Origin: Catenulispora yoronensis
GTDB taxonomy: Bacteria > Actinomycetota > Actinomycetes > Streptomycetales > Catenulisporaceae
Length of the DNA stretch: 64,000 bases
Direction: 5' to 3'
Assembly: GCF_039531695.1 (NCBI RefSeq)
Contig: NZ_BAAAQN010000001.1
Coordinates: 248,001-312,000 of the forward strand
Under the pieces are notes generated by a model, which worked only from the letters and a program-made list of their open reading frames with translations, searched no databases and was not told the origin of the DNA. Positions within the stretch are counted from its first letter, which is position 1. Each line of letters starts with the position of its first letter. The translations under genes were made by a program, and so were the position numbers. Positions 31,451-40,624 of the stretch are shown in pieces.

Positions 31451-34366
31451 CTACTCGCTTTCGAGCGAGGCAACCAGGGCCTGGACGCGCTCGATGTCGA
31501 GGCGCATGCCGAGTCGTCGGTAGATCTCCAAGGCCCGACACAAGTGCGCTCGCGCCTGCTCCGGGTCACCAGCGGCGAGGAAGTGCTCGCCGATGCCTTC
31601 CAGCGAGATCGCCTCGTCGTCGGGTTTGCTCAGCTCGCGGTTCATCGCGAGGGCCTGCTGGTAGAGGGTGAGGGCGCGCGGGCGGTCGCCAAGGGCGGCG
31701 ATGGTGGCTGCGTAACGGTTCAGCGCATATGCCTCGTTGCCGCGGTTGCCGAAGCGTCGGTAGATGTGCAGGGCCTGTTCCTGGGCGTCCGCCGCTCCGG
31801 GGTAGTCGCCGGTGGAGTACCGCACATGCCCCAGGTCGGTCAGGGCGTAGGCCTGGCCGAGGCGGTGGCCGATCCGGCGGAAGATCTCCAGGGTCCGTTG
31901 CTGGGCGTCCGCCGCTCCCGGATAGTCCCCGGTCGCGTGGCGTACTCGGCCCAGGTTGTTCAAGGCGGACGCCTCGCCAAGGCGGTGGCCGATCTGCTGG
32001 AAGATCCGCAGGGCCTGTTCCAAGAGCTCTGCCGCCCTCGGGTAGTCCCCGGTCACGCAGCATATGTGCCCCAGGCTGGTCAGGGCATTGGCTTCGCCGA
32101 GGCGGTTGCCGAGCTGCTCGTAGATGTCCAGAGCCCGCGCCTGGGCCTCGGCTGCCCCCGGCCACTCCCCCATCAGATCCCGTACATGGCCGAGGTTGGT
32201 CAGGACGGTGGCCTCGCCGAGGCGGTTGCCGAGCTGCTCATAGCGGTCCAGGGCCCGCAGCAAGGCCTCCACCGCGCCTGGCAGGTCGCCCATCAGGTCC
32301 CGCACATGCCCCAAGTTGGTCAGCGCGTTCGCCTCACCAAGGCGGTTGCCGAGCCGCCCACAGATGTCCAAGGCCCGTTGGAGAACCTCCACCGCGCCAG
32401 GCAGGTCCCCGGTCTGATAGCGCACCTGCCCCAGGTCGGTCAGAACGGTGGCTTCCCCGAGCTGATTGCCGAGCTGATTGCCGAGTTGCGGGAGGCGAAG
32501 GAGGTCCAGGGCCCGCGCGTAGGTGTCCGAGGCCCCCGCGTAGTCGCCGATCAGACAGCGAATTCGCCCCAGGTTGGTCAAGGCGGTGGCGCGGGCCGCG
32601 GGCCGGTCGGGGCCGGCGGCCGTCTCGGCGGCCTGGTGGATTTCCAGGGCGCGGGTCCACGGACCATCGGTGATCAGAATCTCGGCCAGGCCGGCGGCCA
32701 GGGCGACGGTGTGGTGGTCCAGGTGGTGTTCGTGAGCATGGGCGCAGGCGGCGTCGAGGTTGCGGTGCTCGCTGCGCAGCCACGTCCGCGCCGCCTCGGG
32801 ATCGGTCAGGTCGGGGACGTGAGCCGGGGCCGGGCCACCGGGAGCGGAGCGTGGCAGGCGCGCGATCGGGACGGAGGCGCTTTGTGCGACGTGGGCATAG
32901 AAGTGCAGAAGCCGGTCGAGGGCATCCTGACGTTGCTCGGAGGTGTCCTCGCTGTCCGCGAGGGCTCGGGCGTGTTCACGCAACAGGTCGTGCATCCGCC
33001 AGCGGCCGACCGTCTGCTCAGTGAGCATGCTGTGGTCGGCCAAGAGACTCAGCAGTCTGCCGGCCGTCTTGGGGTCGCAGTCCAGCAGAGCGGCCGCGGC
33101 GTGGACGTCGCCGTCAGGACCGGGAATCTGCCCCAGCCGCCGGAACAGGACCCGCGCCCGCTCCGGAAGGTGCCGGTAGGACATGTCGAGCACGGCCGGC
33201 AGGCGGCGCCGACCGTCGTCGAAGGCCTCCAACCCGGCCAGGGCCAGGTTCTCGGTCAGGTCGTTCAGCAGATGGTGCGGCGTCCAGGCGGGACGGGCCC
33301 GCAGCAGCGCCCCGGAGATCCGCACCGCGAGCGGCAGCCCACCGCTCAGCCGGACGATCCGCGGCACCGCCGGATCGTCCGGGCTCGCGCGGCCGATGCC
33401 GGCGGTTCTGCAAAAGAGCTCCACGGCCTCGCCATGCGCCAACACGTCCAACGGCACGGCTTCGGCGTCGTCCAGGGCCTTGAGCCGATTGCGGCTCGTC
33501 GCCAGCACCAGACAGCCCGCGGTGCCCGGCAGCAGGGCCCGGACCTGGGCCTCGTCGCGGGCGTCGTCGACCAGCACCAGCGTGCGAGTGCCGGCCAAGC
33601 GGTCCCGGTAGGCCGCCGCCCGCGCGTCGGGGTCGGCCGGGATGGCCTCCGGCGCCACTCCCAAGGCCACAAGGGCGGTGCCCTGGACGTCGAAGGCGGT
33701 GCGCGCCGGGGTGCCGACGGTGTGGGTGTGCAGCTCCAGAAACAGCGCCCCGTCCGGGAACCGGTCGGCCAGCAAATGCCCGGCATGCACAGCCAGAGCG
33801 GTCTTGCCGACTCCGCCCATTCCGTCGATCGCCGAGATCACCACGGCCCCCGGGCCGGGGGCGACGGCGTGCTCGGCCAGGTCCAGGATGGTCCGGACTT
33901 CGCCGGCCCGGCCGGTGAACAGGCCGGTGTCGGCGGGAAGCTGCCACGGTCCCCGCGTCGGCCGCGATGCGCCCGCGCGGCTGTCGTTGCGGTTGGCGCG
34001 ACCGATGCTGTCGGTTTGTGCCGCGGCATGCTGCTCGCGCCGCCGGTTCTCCTCCACCCGGTCGCGGGCACTCGCCAATGCGCGCCGCTCAGCCGGCGCG
34101 ACACCCAGCACCTCAAGCAGCGCGTCGAACCGGTCGATGGGAGGCAGAGTACGAGCAGTGAAATACTCCGCGATCGCGCTGCGCGACCATCCGGTCTTCT
34201 CAGCCAGTTCCTGATACGTCAGGCTGCTGTCCCGCCGCTCGCGCGCATGCCGGCGCCGCAGCGTCCGCAGCAGCTCCGCCAGATCCTCCAGCGACTCCGC
34301 CCCGGCCACCGCCTCGGCGAACCGTTCGACCGACAGCAGCGGCCGCTGGTACGGATCAGCGTCCAT
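31451..34366 (-). CDS. XRE-HTH/NB-ARC/TPR regulator or sensor
   Basis: 971 residues. N-terminal HTH (SLTYQELAEKTGWSRSAIAEYF) within about 27-95; NB-ARC with P-loop GMGGVGKT at 182-189, LVLVDDARDEAQV (Walker B), GCLVLATSR and SGGLPLAVRI; then about ten TPRs from about 600 on. Neighbouring repeats are near-identical over 40 residues (LGNRLGEANALTNLGHV type), showing recent expansion or gene conversion. Such STAND proteins act as ligand-triggered switches or conflict sensors. GTG 34369 and ATG 34366 are both possible starts. Confidence 0.92.
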   Translation of the reverse strand: MDADPYQRPLLSVERFAEAVAGAESLEDLAELLRTLRRRHARERRDSSLTYQELAEKTGWSRSAIAEYFTARTLPPIDRFDALLEVLGVAPAERRALASARDRVEENRRREQHAAAQTDSIGRANRNDSRAGASRPTRGPWQLPADTGLFTGRAGEVRTILDLAEHAVAPGPGAVVISAIDGMGGVGKTALAVHAGHLLADRFPDGALFLELHTHTVGTPARTAFDVQGTALVALGVAPEAIPADPDARAAAYRDRLAGTRTLVLVDDARDEAQVRALLPGTAGCLVLATSRNRLKALDDAEAVPLDVLAHGEAVELFCRTAGIGRASPDDPAVPRIVRLSGGLPLAVRISGALLRARPAWTPHHLLNDLTENLALAGLEAFDDGRRRLPAVLDMSYRHLPERARVLFRRLGQIPGPDGDVHAAAALLDCDPKTAGRLLSLLADHSMLTEQTVGRWRMHDLLREHARALADSEDTSEQRQDALDRLLHFYAHVAQSASVPIARLPRSAPGGPAPAHVPDLTDPEAARTWLRSEHRNLDAACAHAHEHHLDHHTVALAAGLAEILITDGPWTRALEIHQAAETAAGPDRPAARATALTNLGRIRCLIGDYAGASDTYARALDLLRLPQLGNQLGNQLGEATVLTDLGQVRYQTGDLPGAVEVLQRALDICGRLGNRLGEANALTNLGHVRDLMGDLPGAVEALLRALDRYEQLGNRLGEATVLTNLGHVRDLMGEWPGAAEAQARALDIYEQLGNRLGEANALTSLGHICCVTGDYPRAAELLEQALRIFQQIGHRLGEASALNNLGRVRHATGDYPGAADAQQRTLEIFRRIGHRLGQAYALTDLGHVRYSTGDYPGAADAQEQALHIYRRFGNRGNEAYALNRYAATIAALGDRPRALTLYQQALAMNRELSKPDDEAISLEGIGEHFLAAGDPEQARAHLCRALEIYRRLGMRLDIERVQALVASLESE

Positions 34367-34394
34367 CACCGCACCCCGTCCATCACCGCACCCC
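34361..34394. repeat. 17-bp tandem duplication across the NB-ARC start codon
   Basis: GTCCATCACCGCACCCC occurs at 34361-34377 and again at 34378-34394. On the minus strand the upstream copy makes an ATG opening a five-codon frame (MDGVR) whose TGA overlaps the true ATG as TGATG, a possible leader peptide. Confidence 0.7.
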
Positions 34395-34638
34395 CGCGGT
34401 CAGGCATAGACCGACATGTCATGAACCATCGCAGCCTACAGTCTCCCCACCTCGGCCGCGCCCGCGTGCCGGAATCCAGCCATGGCGGTGAGCCGCCGCG
34501 GATGTCCGCCGAATTCTGCTCGTTTCCGCCGGGCGCCGACATTGCCCGCGCCCTGTGCGAGTGGTTGTGACGATGAGCGGGGTGGCCTCGGGCCAGCACA
34601 CGCTTCACGGAACCATGAGCGCAAAGAGGGTGGGCACT
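34395..34638. promoter_or_regulatory. divergent promoter region of NB-ARC and SARP genes
   Basis: About 245 bp without a gene. An 8-bp palindrome GACATGTC lies at 34413-34420, 47 bp upstream of the NB-ARC start. No clear -35/-10 pair was found. Confidence 0.35.
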
Positions 34639-35514
34639 GTGGCGATGACGGAGTTCCGGGTTCTCGGCGCCATCGAGACGATGGTCGCCGGTCGGGCGGT
34701 GCAGGTCGGGTCGGCCCGGCAACGGGCGGTCCTGGCCGTGCTCCTGGCCGAGGCGAACCGGGTCGTCACCGTCGACCAGGTGATCGACCGGGTGTGGGGC
34801 CAGGGCCCGGTGCCGGAGAATCCGCGCCCGACCGTGAGCACCTACATCTCGTTGCTGCGCCGGGCGTTGAACACCACGTCGGGTGTGCACATCGTGCGCC
34901 ATCCCTCGGGCTACAAGATGGTCCTGGACGAGCGGTGCGTGGACGTGCACCGCTTCCGCGAGCTGCTCACCGCGGCCCGCGCCCAGTCCTCGGACAGCCA
35001 GGCAGCTGATTTGCTCCAGGCGGGCCTCGATCTGTGGCGGGGCGAGCCGTACACCGGGATGGAGACCCCGTGGAGCAACGCCGCGCGTCAGAATCTGCTG
35101 CTCCAGCGGTACTCGGCCCGCCTGGATCTGACCGACCTGTATCTGCGGCTGGGACGGCACACCGCGCTGGTCGGGGAGCTGACCGACCAGGCAGAGAAGA
35201 ACGCCCTGGACGAGCGCATCGCCGGCCAGCTCATGCTCGCGCTCTACCGCTGCGGCCGAAAAGCCGACGCCCTGGCCCGCTACCAGCAGACCCGCAGCCG
35301 CCTGGCCGCCGAATTGGGCAGCGACCCGGGACCGTCGCTGCGCGATCTCCAGGCTCGGATCCTCAGCGACGACGGGGATCTCGCCGTGGCGATACCGGAG
35401 CCGGCGGCGGCCGGACCGGGCCACCGGGCCAGGAAGCAGTGCGTCAACAGCCGCTTCCACCCCGGATGTTCCTGGGTCGCCAGGCTGAATCAACCCGGCT
35501 CGCACCTGTCCTGA
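34639..35514 (+). CDS. SARP (BTAD) regulator, truncated by frameshift from an AfsR-like protein
   Basis: 291 residues. An OmpR-like winged helix (VLGAIETMVAGRAVQVG, STYISLLRRAL, HPSGYKM) and the bacterial transcriptional activator domain (DLWRGEPYTGM, ALYRCGRKADALARYQQ, LGSDPGPSLRDLQARIL) are intact. Near 35435 the frame changes: the annotated tail reads nonsense, while another frame reads RQQPLPPRMFLGRQAES then TRLAPVLSGR, the start of the NB-ARC part of AfsR-type SARPs. Nothing of NB-ARC follows. It may work as a small SARP. GTG 34639 has GAGGG upstream; ATG 34615 is possible. Confidence 0.85.
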   Translation: MAMTEFRVLGAIETMVAGRAVQVGSARQRAVLAVLLAEANRVVTVDQVIDRVWGQGPVPENPRPTVSTYISLLRRALNTTSGVHIVRHPSGYKMVLDERCVDVHRFRELLTAARAQSSDSQAADLLQAGLDLWRGEPYTGMETPWSNAARQNLLLQRYSARLDLTDLYLRLGRHTALVGELTDQAEKNALDERIAGQLMLALYRCGRKADALARYQQTRSRLAAELGSDPGPSLRDLQARILSDDGDLAVAIPEPAAAGPGHRARKQCVNSRFHPGCSWVARLNQPGSHLS

Positions 35515-35639
35515 GCGGCCGCTCGCCGCCCGGGCCCGCTCCCCCGCCGGCCGCTCACGGACAGGTCGTCGGACGTTTGGCTCCGCCCACCGGGTACGAT
35601 GGCCGAACGCCGGAAGAACCGGGAAGAACTAGGAGCACC

Positions 35640-36692
35640 GTGACCCGTCGCCCGACCATGAGGGACGTCGCCAACGCCGCCGGGGTGAGCCTGATGACGG
35701 TCTCCCGGGTCGTGTCCGGCGAGCCGCGGGTCGCGCCGGAGACGATCGCCAAGGTCGAGAAGGCGGTCCGGGAGCTGGGCTACCAGCGCGACGACATCGC
35801 CCGGAACCTGCGGACCAAGGACCGGACCAGCGCCACCATCGGCCTGGTCCTGGACGATCTGGCGAACCCCTTCTTCGCCACGATGGCCCGCGCGGTCGAG
35901 GACGAGGCGCGGCGCCGGGGCTACCTGGTGCTGGTCGGCAGCACCAACGACGAGCTGGAGCGCGAGCGCGACATGGTGTCGGCGTTCTGCGCGCACCACG
36001 TCGACGGGCTCATCGTGGTGCCCACCGCCGGCAGCCACACGTTCCTGCGCGCCCGGATGAAAAGCGGCACGAAGGTCGTGTGCGTGGACCGCCCCGCCAA
36101 GGGGCTGGACGTCGACACGGTCACGGTCGACAACCAGGAGGCCGCCTTCCGGGCCGTGACCCAGCTGCTGGACCACGGGCACACGCGGATCGCGTTCCTG
36201 GGCGACCAGCACGACATCTGGACCCAGCAGGAACGCTTCGCCGGCTACCTCCGCGCGCTGGCCTCCCGGGGCATTGCCAAGGAGCCGGACCTGATCCGGC
36301 ACGGCCTGCGGGCCAAGACCGACGCGCACACCGCGGTGCTGTCCGTGATGGGCCTGCCGGCCCCGCCGACCGCGTTGTTCACCAGCAACGACCTCATCAC
36401 CACCGGGGTGGTGGAGGGGCTCGGGCAGCTGCGCCAGGCCGGGCAGCCCGGCACCGGGTCGGTGGCGCTGATCGGGTTCGACGACGTGGCCCTGGCCGAC
36501 CAGCTCCAGCCCCCGCTGACCGTGGTGAGCCAGGACCCGGCCGCCATCGGCACGACGGCGGCGAACCTGCTGTTCGCCCGGATCGCGGGCGACGAGTCGC
36601 CGCCGCGCTCCGTCGTCCTGCTGACCCGCGTGGTCACCCGGGGATCCGGCGAACTGCGGCCGGTCGCCGAGGACGCCGCGCCGCGGCCCTGA
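35640..36692 (+). CDS. LacI-family transcriptional repressor
   Basis: 350 residues. HTH with hinge helix (TMRDVANAAGVSLMTVSRVVSG) at 6-28, then a periplasmic-binding-like sensor (IGLVLDDLANPFFATMA, VDGLIVVPTAG, GFDDVALADQLQPPLTVV). It lies next to a sugar importer and is the probable ligand-responsive repressor of the TGNNAACGTTNNCA sites at 40286-46738; the AACGTT centre fits a LacI-type dyad. GTG 35640 follows AGGAG by 6 nt. Confidence 0.93.
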   Translation: MTRRPTMRDVANAAGVSLMTVSRVVSGEPRVAPETIAKVEKAVRELGYQRDDIARNLRTKDRTSATIGLVLDDLANPFFATMARAVEDEARRRGYLVLVGSTNDELERERDMVSAFCAHHVDGLIVVPTAGSHTFLRARMKSGTKVVCVDRPAKGLDVDTVTVDNQEAAFRAVTQLLDHGHTRIAFLGDQHDIWTQQERFAGYLRALASRGIAKEPDLIRHGLRAKTDAHTAVLSVMGLPAPPTALFTSNDLITTGVVEGLGQLRQAGQPGTGSVALIGFDDVALADQLQPPLTVVSQDPAAIGTTAANLLFARIAGDESPPRSVVLLTRVVTRGSGELRPVAEDAAPRP

Positions 36693-36721
36693 GCGGCGGA
36701 CCCCCGACCCCGGGCCGCCGC
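36693..36721 (+). terminator. hairpin after the LacI gene
   Basis: GCGGCGG (36693-36699) pairs with CCGCCGC (36715-36721). It lies between convergent genes. Confidence 0.45.
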
Positions 36722-36770
36722 CGCATCAGCTCTTGAGCCGCATCAGCTCTTGAGCCGCCTCAGTTCTTGA
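36721..36770. repeat. 17-bp triplicate at the 3' end of the permease gene
   Basis: CCGCATCAGCTCTTGAG occurs at 36721 and 36738; a diverged third copy at 36755 includes the stop codon of the permease gene. The copies repeat the coding end of the gene (VKN or LKS then stop). Confidence 0.8.
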
Positions 36771-37653
36771 CCGACCCCGCCATGAGGCCGCCGATGAACC
36801 AGCGCCCCAGCAGGATGTAGACGACCAGCGTCGGCAGGGACGTGATGAGCGCCCCGGCCATGCTGGCCGCGTAGTCCGGGGACTGCGCCCCGGCCAGCGC
36901 GTTCAAGGCGATGGTGATCGGCCCGTTCCGGGTGTTGGACAGGAAGATCGCGAACAGGTAGTCGTTCCACGCCGAGGTGAACTGCCAGATGATCGTCACC
37001 ACGAAGCCGGGTGCCGAGAGCCGCAGGATGATCGACCAGAAGGTGCGCAGCATCCCCGCGCCGTCCACCCGCGCGGCCTCGATGACTTCCTCGGGGACCG
37101 TGGTCGCGTAGTAGTTGCGCAGGATCAGCGTGCAGATGGGAATCCCGTACACGCAGTGCACGAATATCAGGGTGGGAATGCCCGGGGTGATCCCGATGTT
37201 CTGCACGATCTGGCGCAGCGGGATCATCACCGCCTGGTAGGGCACGAACATGCCGAACAGGATCAGCGTGAAGACCAGGTCGGCGCCGGGGAACCGCCAG
37301 CGGGACAGCACGAATCCGTTGGCCGAGCCGATCAGCGACGAGATCAGGGCCACCGGGATCGCCATCTGGAACGTCCGCCCGAAGGACGGCCCCAGCGCCC
37401 GCCAGGCCTTGTCCCAGCTCGCGGTCGTCCAGTGCTTCGGCAGGTTCCACTGCCCGGTGACGCCGATCTCCGACCCCGACTTGAAGCTGGTGACCACCAG
37501 GACGTAGACCGGCATGAGCACGACGAGCACGGACAGGATCAGCAGCGTGTACTTGGCGGTGTGCGCCGAGACGGCGCGGGCGCCGGTACGCCGGCCGGGC
37601 GGCCTGGCGTGGTTCGCGGCCCGGGCACTCCGAGTCAGGTCGGTGGCGGTCAT
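36760..37653 (-). CDS. carbohydrate ABC transporter permease (MalG/CUT1 type)
   Basis: 297 residues with six membrane segments. The EAA loop EEVIEAARVDGAGMLRTFWSI is intact. It pairs with the permease at 37650 by a 4-nt overlap. CUT1 importers take up oligosaccharides; the ATPase (MsiK type) is usually encoded elsewhere in actinomycetes and is absent here. Start ATG 37651-37653. Confidence 0.92.
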   Translation of the reverse strand: MTATDLTRSARAANHARPPGRRTGARAVSAHTAKYTLLILSVLVVLMPVYVLVVTSFKSGSEIGVTGQWNLPKHWTTASWDKAWRALGPSFGRTFQMAIPVALISSLIGSANGFVLSRWRFPGADLVFTLILFGMFVPYQAVMIPLRQIVQNIGITPGIPTLIFVHCVYGIPICTLILRNYYATTVPEEVIEAARVDGAGMLRTFWSIILRLSAPGFVVTIIWQFTSAWNDYLFAIFLSNTRNGPITIALNALAGAQSPDYAASMAGALITSLPTLVVYILLGRWFIGGLMAGSVKN

Positions 37654-38546
37654 CGGGCCTTCTCCACTCGGTACACATGGATCAAGTACGGGACGATCAG
37701 GACGGCGACGAACAGCAGCAGGATCACCGAGATGGCGGCGGCCTTGGCGTAGTCGCTGGTCAGCAGGGTCTGCCAGATGTAGACCGAGGGGACCTCGGTG
37801 AGCCACTGGGCCCCGGACACCGACATGATCAGGTCGAACATCTTCATCGACACGTGGCCGGTGATGATCAGCGCGGACAGCGCGACCGGCGTCAGCTGCG
37901 GGAACAGCACGTGCCGGTAGAGCTGGTAGGTGCTGGCGCCGTCGACGGTCGCGGCCTCCTTGAGCTCGGCGGGGATGCCGCGGAAGCCGGCCAGGAACAG
38001 CGCCATGATGTAGCCGGAGAGCTGCCAGATGGCCGGCAGCGCCATGGCCGCCATGCCCCAGTCGGGGTTCGTCCACCAGTCGTTCTGGAGGAACGACAGG
38101 TGCAGGTCCCCGAAGATGGCGTTGATGCCGCCGGCCGCCGATCCCTTCCCCGGGTTCATGAGCCAGCGCCACACCACCCCGGAGGCCGCGAACGAGACCG
38201 CCATCGGGAACAGGTAGACGGCCCGGAAGAACCCCTCGCCCCGGGCCCGGCGCTCCAGCAGGAAGGCCCAGAGGAAGCCGAGCAGCAGGGTGCCGCCGAT
38301 GAAGGCGACGGTGAAGACGGCGAGGTTCCACAGCGAGTGGGTGAAGCGTCCGCCGATGTCCTGGGTGAACAGGTCGGTGTAGTTGGACAGGCCCGCGAAG
38401 CCCTTGGACGGCAACGCATTATGACGGTTCTGGAAGGACAGGTTCACAGTCCAACCGATGAGGCCGTACACGAGTACGGCCAACAGTATCAACGAAGGCG
38501 AGATGAGCAGCAGGCCCGGAAGCCATCGCCTTGTTCGGTAACGCAC
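37650..38546 (-). CDS. carbohydrate ABC transporter permease (MalF/CUT1 type)
   Basis: 298 residues, six membrane segments; EAA loop AELKEAATVDGASTYQLYRHV. GTG 38544-38546 follows GGAGGTT by 4-5 nt; longer upstream frames are not supported. It lies 250 bp after the binding-protein gene, with a 10-bp hairpin between them. Confidence 0.92.
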   Translation of the reverse strand: MRYRTRRWLPGLLLISPSLILLAVLVYGLIGWTVNLSFQNRHNALPSKGFAGLSNYTDLFTQDIGGRFTHSLWNLAVFTVAFIGGTLLLGFLWAFLLERRARGEGFFRAVYLFPMAVSFAASGVVWRWLMNPGKGSAAGGINAIFGDLHLSFLQNDWWTNPDWGMAAMALPAIWQLSGYIMALFLAGFRGIPAELKEAATVDGASTYQLYRHVLFPQLTPVALSALIITGHVSMKMFDLIMSVSGAQWLTEVPSVYIWQTLLTSDYAKAAAISVILLLFVAVLIVPYLIHVYRVEKAR

Positions 38547-38709
38547 TGCCAACCTCCGGTTCGCGGAAATCCCACCCGTGGCGTTCCGGGGCGGGGTGGT
38601 GGTTCGGCCGCCCGTCCGCGAGCCACGCACCGCGCGGGCTCGGCAGGGGGTACGGCAGCGCCGAGCCGGCGGATGCCACGGCGGCGCCGGGCCGGCGGAT
38701 GCGGCGGGT

Positions 38710-38745
38710 GGCGGGTGCGCCGGACCGGAGCCCGTCGCACCCGCC
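38710..38745 (-). terminator. hairpin between binding-protein and permease genes
   Basis: GGCGGGTGCG (38710-38719) pairs with CGCACCCGCC (38736-38745) around 16 nt. It may attenuate readthrough or protect the upstream mRNA so that more binding protein than permease is made, as in other sugar operons. Confidence 0.5.
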
Positions 38746-38796
38746 GTGGATCACTCGTGGATCACTCAGGATCCTGACTCGGACTGCTCCGGCCCG

Positions 38797-40083
38797 CTAC
38801 TTCTTGGGCGCGAACTGGGCCGCGGCCGCGGCCAGCGAGCTCTGCAGGGCCGAGACGTTCTGGTCGGTCGAGAACTTGCCCTGGGCCGAGGCGACAGCCC
38901 CCTGCCAGCCCTGGGAGCAGGCCGAACCGTGCGGGCAGGACGGCACCGCCGTGTCCACCTTCCAGTCGGCCATGGCAGCCTGCTGGTACGCCGGGTAGTC
39001 CGCCGGGCTGGCGTCGGTGCGGGCCGGGATCGAGCCCTTCTTGGTGTTGAAGGCCTTCTGCCCGTCGGCGCTGCCCACGGTCTTCAGCCAGCACTTCGTG
39101 CCGTCGGCGTTCTTGGCGCCCTTCGGCAGGACGAAGGAGTCCGCGAGCCACTGGTAGGTGTTCCCGTTGCCCGGGAAGACCTGGTAGCCGTAGTCCTTGA
39201 AGCCCTTGGTGTCCAGGTCGGCGGCTTCCCAGTCACCCATCAGCTGGTAGCCGGCCTTGCCCTCCATGATGAGCTTCTCGGCGTCGGTCCAGTCGTAGGT
39301 GTCGCGGTCGCTGTTGGTGTAGGACAGCAGCTTCTTGTAGTCGTTGATGCCCTGGGTGACCGCGGCGCCCTTCCAGTCGGTCGTGCCGTTCCACAGGCCG
39401 GTGAACTGGGCCGGGCCGAGGTCGCTGATCAGGACCGCCTCGAACAGCATCTCCTGGGTCCAGTCCTTGCCCAGGGCCAGCGGCGTCTGGACGCCCTTGG
39501 CCTTCAGCTTGTCCAGGTCGGCGAGGAAGTCGGCCATCGTCGTCGGGGCCGTGGTGATGCCGGCGCCGCTGACGACGGTCTTGTTCGACCACAGGACGTT
39601 GGCCCGGTGGATGTTGGCCGGCACCGAGTAGATCTTGCCGCCCACCGAGATGTTGTCCAGCAGGCCCTTCGGGAAGGCGGTGTCCAGGCCCCACTCCTTG
39701 TACTCCGCGCTCAGGTCCTCGATCTGACCGGCGTTGATGTAGTCCGAGAGCTCCGCGCCGGCGTGGGCCTGGAACGTGTCCGGCGGGTCGCCCTGCTGGA
39801 GGCGGGAGGCCAGGACCTGCTTGGCGTTGGCGCCGGCGCCGCCGGCCACCGCGCCGTTGACGAACTTGTCGCCGGTGCACGCGGTGTTGAAGACGCCCAC
39901 CAGGCCGTCCAGCCCGGCCTTCTCACCGCCGTCGGCCCACCAGGTGAAGACCTCCACGCTCTTGGAGCCGCCCCCGGCGCTGCCACCACTGCTGCCGCTG
40001 CCACTGCTGCTGCTGCCGCACGCCGCGGCCAGGAAGGCCACGGCGCCGCAAACGGCCACCGCGGCTTGTCGCGAAAAGCGCAT
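38797..40083 (-). CDS. extracellular sugar-binding lipoprotein (CUT1 importer)
   Basis: 428 residues. A signal peptide with lipobox (FLAAACGSS, lipidated Cys 22) followed by a Ser/Gly linker; the SBP fold follows (VEVFTWWADGGEK, AGYQLMGDWEAAD, YQVFPGNGNTY). It captures the oligosaccharide and delivers it to the permeases. ATG 40081-40083 is preceded by GGAGAGG; ATGs 15 and 21 nt further up are possible. Two LacI-type operators lie 200-305 bp upstream. Confidence 0.92.
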   Translation of the reverse strand: MRFSRQAAVAVCGAVAFLAAACGSSSSGSGSSGGSAGGGSKSVEVFTWWADGGEKAGLDGLVGVFNTACTGDKFVNGAVAGGAGANAKQVLASRLQQGDPPDTFQAHAGAELSDYINAGQIEDLSAEYKEWGLDTAFPKGLLDNISVGGKIYSVPANIHRANVLWSNKTVVSGAGITTAPTTMADFLADLDKLKAKGVQTPLALGKDWTQEMLFEAVLISDLGPAQFTGLWNGTTDWKGAAVTQGINDYKKLLSYTNSDRDTYDWTDAEKLIMEGKAGYQLMGDWEAADLDTKGFKDYGYQVFPGNGNTYQWLADSFVLPKGAKNADGTKCWLKTVGSADGQKAFNTKKGSIPARTDASPADYPAYQQAAMADWKVDTAVPSCPHGSACSQGWQGAVASAQGKFSTDQNVSALQSSLAAAAAQFAPKK

Positions 40084-40285
40084 TACCTCTCCGTTCATTG
40101 CCATCGTTGTCTGTCGTGGAAGCGCGCCGGCCGACAACAGCAGAGTGCTGACATGCCGGGGATGGAGCGGGTTCTGCGACGGCGCCGTTGCGGGCGCTAC
40201 CGGACCAGGTGTGGAATCGACGACCCGCGCTCGCGCAGGCTGTCGGAGGTGGACCGCCACCAGCCCCGCCGGTACTCGGCGAAAA

Positions 40286-40299
40286 TGATAACGTTCACA
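40286..40299. promoter_or_regulatory. LacI-type operator TGATAACGTTCACA
   Basis: Palindromic core AACGTT within TGNNAACGTTNNCA. On the minus strand it reads TGTGAACGTTATCA with T following, so a -10-like TATCAT overlaps the site and points to the binding-protein gene 200 bp away. Confidence 0.75.
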
Positions 40300-40374
40300 C
40301 AGATGCATTGTGTCGGCCGGTTCTCGTTCTCCGCAAGAGGTGTTTCGAGCTGCCGGGGCACCGTGGCCGGATCG

Positions 40375-40388
40375 TGATAACGTTCGCA
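40375..40388. promoter_or_regulatory. LacI-type operator TGATAACGTTCGCA
   Basis: Second site upstream of the binding-protein gene, 89 bp beyond the first, with the same orientation (TATCAC on the minus strand). Paired sites allow looping. Confidence 0.7.
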
Positions 40389-40399
40389 AGACAGGACGG

Positions 40400-40624
40400 G
40401 ATTTAGCGTCTCGCAAGAGGTCAATGCGGACAACCTGCCGCAACCCCGTGCCGACCCCTCAGTAAACCCTGCGCGAACCCCGCCGCAAACCCCCGCCGAC
40501 CCGGTCGGGCCGACGGCCACCGCACCAGCCGGCGCAGCCTGCGACCCGATCCCCGACCACGGCTTCTGCCGCCACTGGCACCAGTGGCCCGGCGCCCCGG
40601 CCGCCCGGCCGCCCGGCCGCCCGG
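40400..40624. other. gap between operator region and ROK gene end
   Basis: Proline- and arginine-rich open frames only; no ribosome site or family motif. No gene is supported. Confidence 0.5.
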
